NCBI GenBank assembly: GCA_036526195.1
Contig: DATCYZ010000034.1
Location: 1 to 8,548 of the forward strand
DNA: 8,548 nt
Direction: 5' to 3'
Source: DATCYZ01 sp036526195
Lineage (GTDB): Bacteria; Pseudomonadota; Gammaproteobacteria; Burkholderiales; SG8-39
A model generated the notes under the pieces. The model saw only the letters and a program-made list of their open reading frames with translations, was not told the origin of the DNA and searched no databases. This document shows positions 5,327 to 8,548 of the stretch, piece by piece. The position numbers and the translations under genes are program-made. Every line of letters starts with the position of its first letter. The first letter of the stretch is position 1.

Positions 5327-6657
5327 GCACGCCGCCGCCTAGCGCGCTGCGCCGGGCGCTGGAGTTCGCCATCGGCGAGGGTCCGCGCGCCTCGCCGCCG
5401 GAGCGCGTGCGCCGCCTGATCGACGCCCAGCAGGTGCAGAGCGAGCGCCTGATCGGCTGGGTGCAGTTCGCCATGGTGGCCTTCTTCGTCGTGCTCTACG
5501 TCGTCGCGCCGAAGACCTCGGCGGGCACGCGCTTCATGCCGGTGCCCTGGGTGCTCGGCGCGCTGGTCACGGTCACGGTGCTGCGCCTGGTGTTCGCCTA
5601 CCGCAACTGGCTGACGCCGCCCCTCCTGGTGGTCGGCGTGGCGATCGACATGGCGCTCCTGATGGGGCTCATCTGGAGCTTCCACCTGCAGTACGAGCAG
5701 GCCGCGCCCTTCTACCTGAAGGTGCCGACCATGCTGTACGTCTTCATCTTCATCGCGCTGCGGGTGTTGCGCTTCGAGCCCCTGTACGTCATCGCCGCCG
5801 GGCTGTCGGCGGCCGCCGGCTGGCTGGCGCTCGTCACCTACGCCATCATGGACGAGGGCGTGGTGACGCGCGATTTCGTGCGCTACATGACCTCCAACAC
5901 GGTGCTGATCGGCGGCGAGATCGACCGCGTCATCTCGATCCTGATGGTCACCGCGGTGCTCGCGCTTGCGCTTGCGCGCTCGCGCCGCATCCTCTACCGC
6001 GCGGTGTCCGACAGCGTGCAGGCGCACGAACTGTCGCGCTTCGTCTCGCCCGAGGTCGCCAAGCGCATCGCCAGTTCCGAGCGCGAACTGCAGGCCGGCG
6101 ACGGCGAGGTGCGCGAGGCCTCGGTGGTGTTCACCGACATCGAGGGCTTCTCCACCATCTCGGAGAAGGTCGGCCCGCTCGCGCTGGTCGGCCTGCTGAA
6201 CGAGTACTTCGGCGTACTGTCGGAGGTGATCGACCGGCACGGCGGGGTCATCACCCAGTTCCAGGGCGATGCCATGCTGATCACCTTCAACACCGTGGCG
6301 CCCGACCCGCAGCATGCGGCCAGCGCCCTGCGCACCGCGCTGGAGATCCGCGACCTCACGCTGCAGCGGACTTTCGGCGACGGCATCGCGATGCGCACCC
6401 GCTGCGGCGTGAACACCGGCTCGATGGTCACCGGCGCCGTGGGCGCGCGCGACCGGCTACTCTACACCGTGCACGGCGACGAGGTGAACATCGCCGCGCG
6501 CCTCGAGCAGCTGAACAAGAAGCACGGCACCTACATCCTGGTGGCCGGCAACACCGTCGAGGCGGTGGGCGACGCGTTCCGCTTCGAGAAGGTCGGCGAG
6601 ATCACGGTGCGCGGGCGCACGCAGCCGACGGCGGTCTACACCCCCGCAAGCGCCTGA
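5323..6657 (+). CDS. Membrane-bound class III adenylate/guanylate cyclase
   Basis: The 444-residue protein starts with GTG inside GTGA, overlapping the CNB stop by 4 bases; GGAAAGG lies just upstream. About six hydrophobic helices span residues 46-219 (near 46-63, 75-93, 98-119, 134-150, 153-174, 199-219). The linker LSRFVSPEVAKRI (237-249) leads into a class III catalytic domain (about 260-440). Both metal-binding aspartates are present: Asp272 in VVFTDIEGF and Asp316 in QGDAM. The transition-state residues Asn389 and Arg393 are in VNIAARLE. The position that normally carries the base-selecting Lys of adenylate cyclases (three before the Gly of GDA) is Gln312, so the purine preference is open. 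The enzyme should act as a homodimer with the catalytic domain in the cytoplasm, making cAMP or cGMP from the nucleoside triphosphate. The membrane part resembles no sensor domain I can name. Tight coupling to the CNB gene implies a shared pathway. Confidence 0.92.
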   Translation: MSTPPPSALRRALEFAIGEGPRASPPERVRRLIDAQQVQSERLIGWVQFAMVAFFVVLYVVAPKTSAGTRFMPVPWVLGALVTVTVLRLVFAYRNWLTPPLLVVGVAIDMALLMGLIWSFHLQYEQAAPFYLKVPTMLYVFIFIALRVLRFEPLYVIAAGLSAAAGWLALVTYAIMDEGVVTRDFVRYMTSNTVLIGGEIDRVISILMVTAVLALALARSRRILYRAVSDSVQAHELSRFVSPEVAKRIASSERELQAGDGEVREASVVFTDIEGFSTISEKVGPLALVGLLNEYFGVLSEVIDRHGGVITQFQGDAMLITFNTVAPDPQHAASALRTALEIRDLTLQRTFGDGIAMRTRCGVNTGSMVTGAVGARDRLLYTVHGDEVNIAARLEQLNKKHGTYILVAGNTVEAVGDAFRFEKVGEITVRGRTQPTAVYTPASA

Positions 6658-6658
6658 G

Positions 6659-6692
6659 GCGCCCGGCCGGCTGCGAACCGGGCCGGTGGCGC
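6659..6692 (+). terminator. GC-rich hairpin after the cyclase gene, possible terminator without U tract
   Basis: Right after the cyclase TGA (6655-6657), GCGCC (6659-6663) pairs with GGCGC (6688-6692) and CGGCC (6664-6668) pairs with GGCCG (6681-6685), with a two-base bulge (6686-6687). No T run follows. It may separate the cyclase operon from the MFS gene, or simply protect the 3' end. The 76 bases to the MFS start contain no promoter that I can defend. Confidence 0.35.
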
Positions 6693-6733
6693 GGGGCGCA
6701 AATGTGGGAACATCGCGCTCCGACGAGCCCGCC

Positions 6734-7969
6734 ATGACGACCGCCGACACCACCGACCTGATCGAGTCCCCCTACGCTTGGGGACGCATGTTGGCGAGCC
6801 TCGCGCTGATGACGCTCGGCGGCTCGGGGATGTACGCGGTGGTGGTGGTGCTGCCGCTGGTGCAGGCGGAGTTCGACATCGCGCGCGGCGCCGCCTCGCT
6901 GCCGTACACCTTCACCATGGTCGGCTTCGGCATCGGCGGCGTACTGATGGGCCGGCTCGCCGACCGCTTCGGCGTGGTGATGCCGGTGCTGCTCGGCGCG
7001 GTCTGCCTCGGCCTGGGCTTCGTCGCCGCCTCGCTCGCCACCAGCCCCTGGCAGTTCGCGCTCGCCCACGGCGTGATGATCGGCCTGCTCGGCTGCGCCG
7101 CCACCTTCGCCCCGCTGGTGGCCGACATCTCGCTGTGGTTCACGCGCCGGCGCGGCATCGCGGTGGCCATCACCATCAGCGGCAACTACGTCGCCGGCGC
7201 GATCTGGCCACCGGTACTGCAGGCCTTCTTCGATGGCTACGGCTGGCGCGCCACCTACGCGGCCACGGGCCTGTTCTGCCTCGTGGCCATGCTGCCGCTG
7301 GCGATGGTGCTGCGCCGTCCCCCGCCCCTGAGCGAACTGCCCGCCGCCACCACGGGGCCGGCCCGCAACGTGGACTTCAGACGCCCGCTCGGCCTGTCGC
7401 CGCTCGCGCTGCAGAACGTGCTGTGCGTCTCCGGCGTCGCCTGCTGCGTGGCCATGGCCATGCCGCAGGTGCATATCGTCGCCTACTGCGGCGACCTCGG
7501 CTTCGCCGCCGCGCGCGGCGCCGAGATGCTCTCGCTGATGCTCGGCTTCGGCGTGTTGAGCCGGCTTGCTTCGGGCTGGATCTCCGACCGCATCGGCGGG
7601 CTGCGCACCCTGCTGCTCGGCGCCACGCTGCAGGCGCTGGCGCTGGCCTTTTTCCTGCCCGCCGACGGACTGGTCTCGCTCTACGTGGTCTCGGGGCTGT
7701 TTGGCATGTTCCAGGGCGGCATCGTGCCCTCCTACGCAATGATCGTGCGCGAGCACTTCTCGCCGCGCGAGGCCGGCCAGCGCGTCGGCACCGTGCTGAT
7801 GGCGACACTGTTCGGCATGGCGCTCGGCGGCTGGATGTCGGGCGCGATCTTCGACGTCACCGGGTCCTACCAGGCCGCCTTCTTCAACGGCATCGGCTGG
7901 AACCTGGTCACCATCGCCATCGCGCTGGAACTGATCCGCCGCTCGCGCCGCGACCTCGTCCCCGCCTGA
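6734..7969 (+). CDS. MFS transporter, oxalate/formate antiporter or monocarboxylate-type
   Basis: The protein has 411 residues and about 12 transmembrane helices in two six-helix halves joined by a loop near 195-220. MFS motif A between helices 2 and 3 is GRLADRFG (73-80), and the matching site in the second half is SGWISDRIGG (280-289). WFTRRRGIAVAITISGNYV (135-153) resembles the WF-RRRG-A signature of the oxalate/formate and monocarboxylate transporter families, so a small organic anion is the likely cargo. I chose ATG 6734 (MTTADTTD) because the sequence before it, reachable from a GTG at 6686, looks like non-coding spacer; no strong ribosome site precedes either start. The following small isomerase-like gene is 17 bases downstream and probably co-transcribed, hinting at aromatic or carboxylic acid metabolism. 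A functional link to the cyclase operon is not evident. Confidence 0.85.
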   Translation: MTTADTTDLIESPYAWGRMLASLALMTLGGSGMYAVVVVLPLVQAEFDIARGAASLPYTFTMVGFGIGGVLMGRLADRFGVVMPVLLGAVCLGLGFVAASLATSPWQFALAHGVMIGLLGCAATFAPLVADISLWFTRRRGIAVAITISGNYVAGAIWPPVLQAFFDGYGWRATYAATGLFCLVAMLPLAMVLRRPPPLSELPAATTGPARNVDFRRPLGLSPLALQNVLCVSGVACCVAMAMPQVHIVAYCGDLGFAAARGAEMLSLMLGFGVLSRLASGWISDRIGGLRTLLLGATLQALALAFFLPADGLVSLYVVSGLFGMFQGGIVPSYAMIVREHFSPREAGQRVGTVLMATLFGMALGGWMSGAIFDVTGSYQAAFFNGIGWNLVTIAIALELIRRSRRDLVPA

Positions 7970-7986
7970 CCGCCTCCGGAGGCCGC

Positions 7987-8304
7987 ATGCTGTTCCTCGT
8001 CCTGTCCACACCGAAACCCGAGCGCCCCTCGGCCGTGGCCGCCGACCGGCGCCGCTTCTGGGCGTGGCTTGCGCCACACCAGAAAGCCGGCACCTGCCGC
8101 TGGATCCATGCCCGCGTCGGCCGCGGCGCGGCCGCCCTCTTCGAGGTCAGCTCGAACGAGCAACTGCATGTGCTGCTCACCGGCTGGTCCGAGCACGTGC
8201 CGGCGGAATTCGACGTGCACCCGCTGATCGACGCGAAGGCGGCGCAGAAGCACCTGGCGGTGCCTCGAAAGAAGGCGCGGCGGGCGCGGAAGAAGGCTAC
8301 TTAG
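7987..8304 (+). CDS. Small muconolactone-isomerase-like protein with basic tail
   Basis: This is a 105-residue protein starting at ATG 7987 with a clear GGAGG (7978-7982) four bases upstream. Residues 1-85 fit the small ferredoxin-like fold of muconolactone delta-isomerase relatives: the N-terminal strand MLFLVLST, a central AALFEVSSNEQLHVLL (49-64) like the family's S-h-FDV-S--ELH segment, and FDVHPL (75-80) near the end. Muconolactone isomerase itself acts in the catechol branch of the beta-ketoadipate pathway and is about this size. No other pathway gene is present, so that exact reaction is not supported; a stress or quinol-related small-molecule function is equally possible. The tail PRKKARRARKKAT (93-105) is strikingly basic and not part of the fold; it may bind nucleic acid or membrane. 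It is probably co-transcribed with the MFS gene. Confidence 0.65.
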   Translation: MLFLVLSTPKPERPSAVAADRRRFWAWLAPHQKAGTCRWIHARVGRGAAALFEVSSNEQLHVLLTGWSEHVPAEFDVHPLIDAKAAQKHLAVPRKKARRARKKAT

Positions 8305-8326
8305 TAACCTATATGTTACTGTAAGG

Positions 8327-8344
8327 CCCGGGGCGGCGCCCGGG
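8327..8344 (+). terminator. GC-rich hairpin downstream of the isomerase-like gene
   Basis: CCCGGG (8327-8332) pairs with CCCGGG (8339-8344) across a six-base loop. It is preceded by a small AT-rich hairpin, AGTAAC (8303-8308) with GTTACT (8315-8320), that overlaps the TAG stop. It is followed by the 14-base palindrome CGCAAGCGCTTGCG (8346-8359). There is no T tract, so intrinsic termination is doubtful. These are the first structured elements of the gene-free right end (8305-8548). Confidence 0.35.
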
Positions 8345-8413
8345 ACGCAAGCGCTTGCGAATGCATTGCGTGCGCGTAAGGCCGAGGCCGAACGAAGGGT
8401 GCTTTTAAACAGA

Positions 8414-8460
8414 TCGCCGCTCTTTCGTTCACGGCTTCATCGTGAACGCAAGAGCGGCGA
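8414..8460. repeat. Long hairpin 1 of the right-end array, loop GCTTCAT
   Basis: Arms 8414-8433 and 8441-8460 pair at 19 of 20 positions; the only mismatch is 8425/8449. The 7-base loop (8434-8440) is GCTTCAT. The right arm overlaps the left arm of the next hairpin by six bases (8455-8460), so the two cannot form together in full. No open reading frame of note crosses it, and there is no T tract. Confidence 0.85.
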
Positions 8461-8511
8461 AACCCTGCCTTCGATCCGGCCCCGCGCAGGATCGCAGGCA
8501 GCGTTTCGCCG
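8455..8511. repeat. Long hairpin 2 of the right-end array
   Basis: Arms 8455-8477 and 8489-8511 pair at 21 of 23 positions, with mismatches at 8464/8502 and 8471/8495 and an 11-base loop (8478-8488). Its left arm contains GGCGAAACCCTGCCTTCG (8456-8473), which matches 271-288 in the left-hand gap at 16 of 18 positions. It overlaps hairpin 1 and abuts hairpin 3 exactly. Confidence 0.8.
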
Positions 8512-8548
8512 GTTCTGTTCCGGACGATGAAGCCGTCCGGAACAGAAC
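8512..8548. repeat. Perfect hairpin 3 of the right-end array, loop ATGAAGC
   Basis: Arms 8512-8526 and 8534-8548 pair at all 15 positions around the 7-base loop ATGAAGC (8527-8533). This loop is the exact reverse complement of the hairpin 1 loop, and the first closing pairs also agree: ACG-GCTTCAT-CGT in hairpin 1 equals the minus-strand reading of hairpin 3. The right arm ends at the window edge, so the array may continue. Confidence 0.85.

Noticed and set aside
6697..6730. CRP-type operator before the MFS gene (TGTGGGAACA)
   Set aside because: Only a partial half-site is present, with no matching second half, so it does not meet the TGTGA-N6-TCACA pattern.
8414..8548. Integron attC site or CRISPR array
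   Set aside because: No RYYYAAC/GTTRRRY core sites and no integrase gene were seen. The elements differ in arm sequence and spacing, so there are no regular repeats and spacers.
8414..8548. Retron msr-msd region
   Set aside because: Long hairpins would fit, but no reverse transcriptase gene lies in the window. This could only be reconsidered with sequence to the right.

Overview
The window is GC-rich, densely coded bacterial chromosome with proteobacterial-style genes: short gaps, GTG starts and GGAGG-type ribosome sites. Gene content and protein style suggest a betaproteobacterium, perhaps near Azoarcus/Thauera. That placement is inference from remembered family resemblance, not from a marker gene.

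Layout. Positions 1-66 hold the last codons of a DppC/OppC-type peptide ABC permease (+). Positions 67-399 form a convergent gene-free gap packed with short-loop hairpins and a duplicated two-hairpin repeat. Two minus-strand genes follow, 10 bases apart: a class I SAM-dependent methyltransferase (400-1140) and, upstream of it, an MBL-fold metallo-hydrolase of the PhnP/RNase Z-like type (1151-1981). A 130-base divergent regulatory region (1982-2111) separates them from a plus-strand operon. The operon encodes a 904-residue ABC-exporter-like protein with a strongly altered ATPase domain (2112-4826), a stand-alone cyclic-nucleotide-binding domain protein (4871-5326) and a six-helix membrane class III nucleotide cyclase (5323-6657, overlapping the previous gene by 4 bases). 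Next come an MFS transporter of the oxalate/formate or monocarboxylate type (6734-7969) and a small muconolactone-isomerase-like protein (7987-8304). The right end (8305-8548) is gene-free; from 8414 to the window edge it consists almost entirely of hairpin arms.

How the genes may work together. The cyclase would make a cyclic nucleotide, the small CNB protein would bind it, and the co-transcribed ABC-like membrane protein is the obvious candidate target. The divergently transcribed MBL-fold hydrolase could be a phosphodiesterase that ends the signal. This compact 'make, sense, act, possibly degrade' module is the most interesting biology here. The ABC protein has non-consensus residues at all five classical ATPase motifs and a roughly 350-residue insertion with internally repeated segments, so it may be a regulated channel, scaffold or receptor rather than an ordinary pump.

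The two flanking non-coding regions are the second point of interest. They contain hairpin repeats with compensatory base changes, complementary loops, mutually exclusive stems and a motif shared between the two ends.
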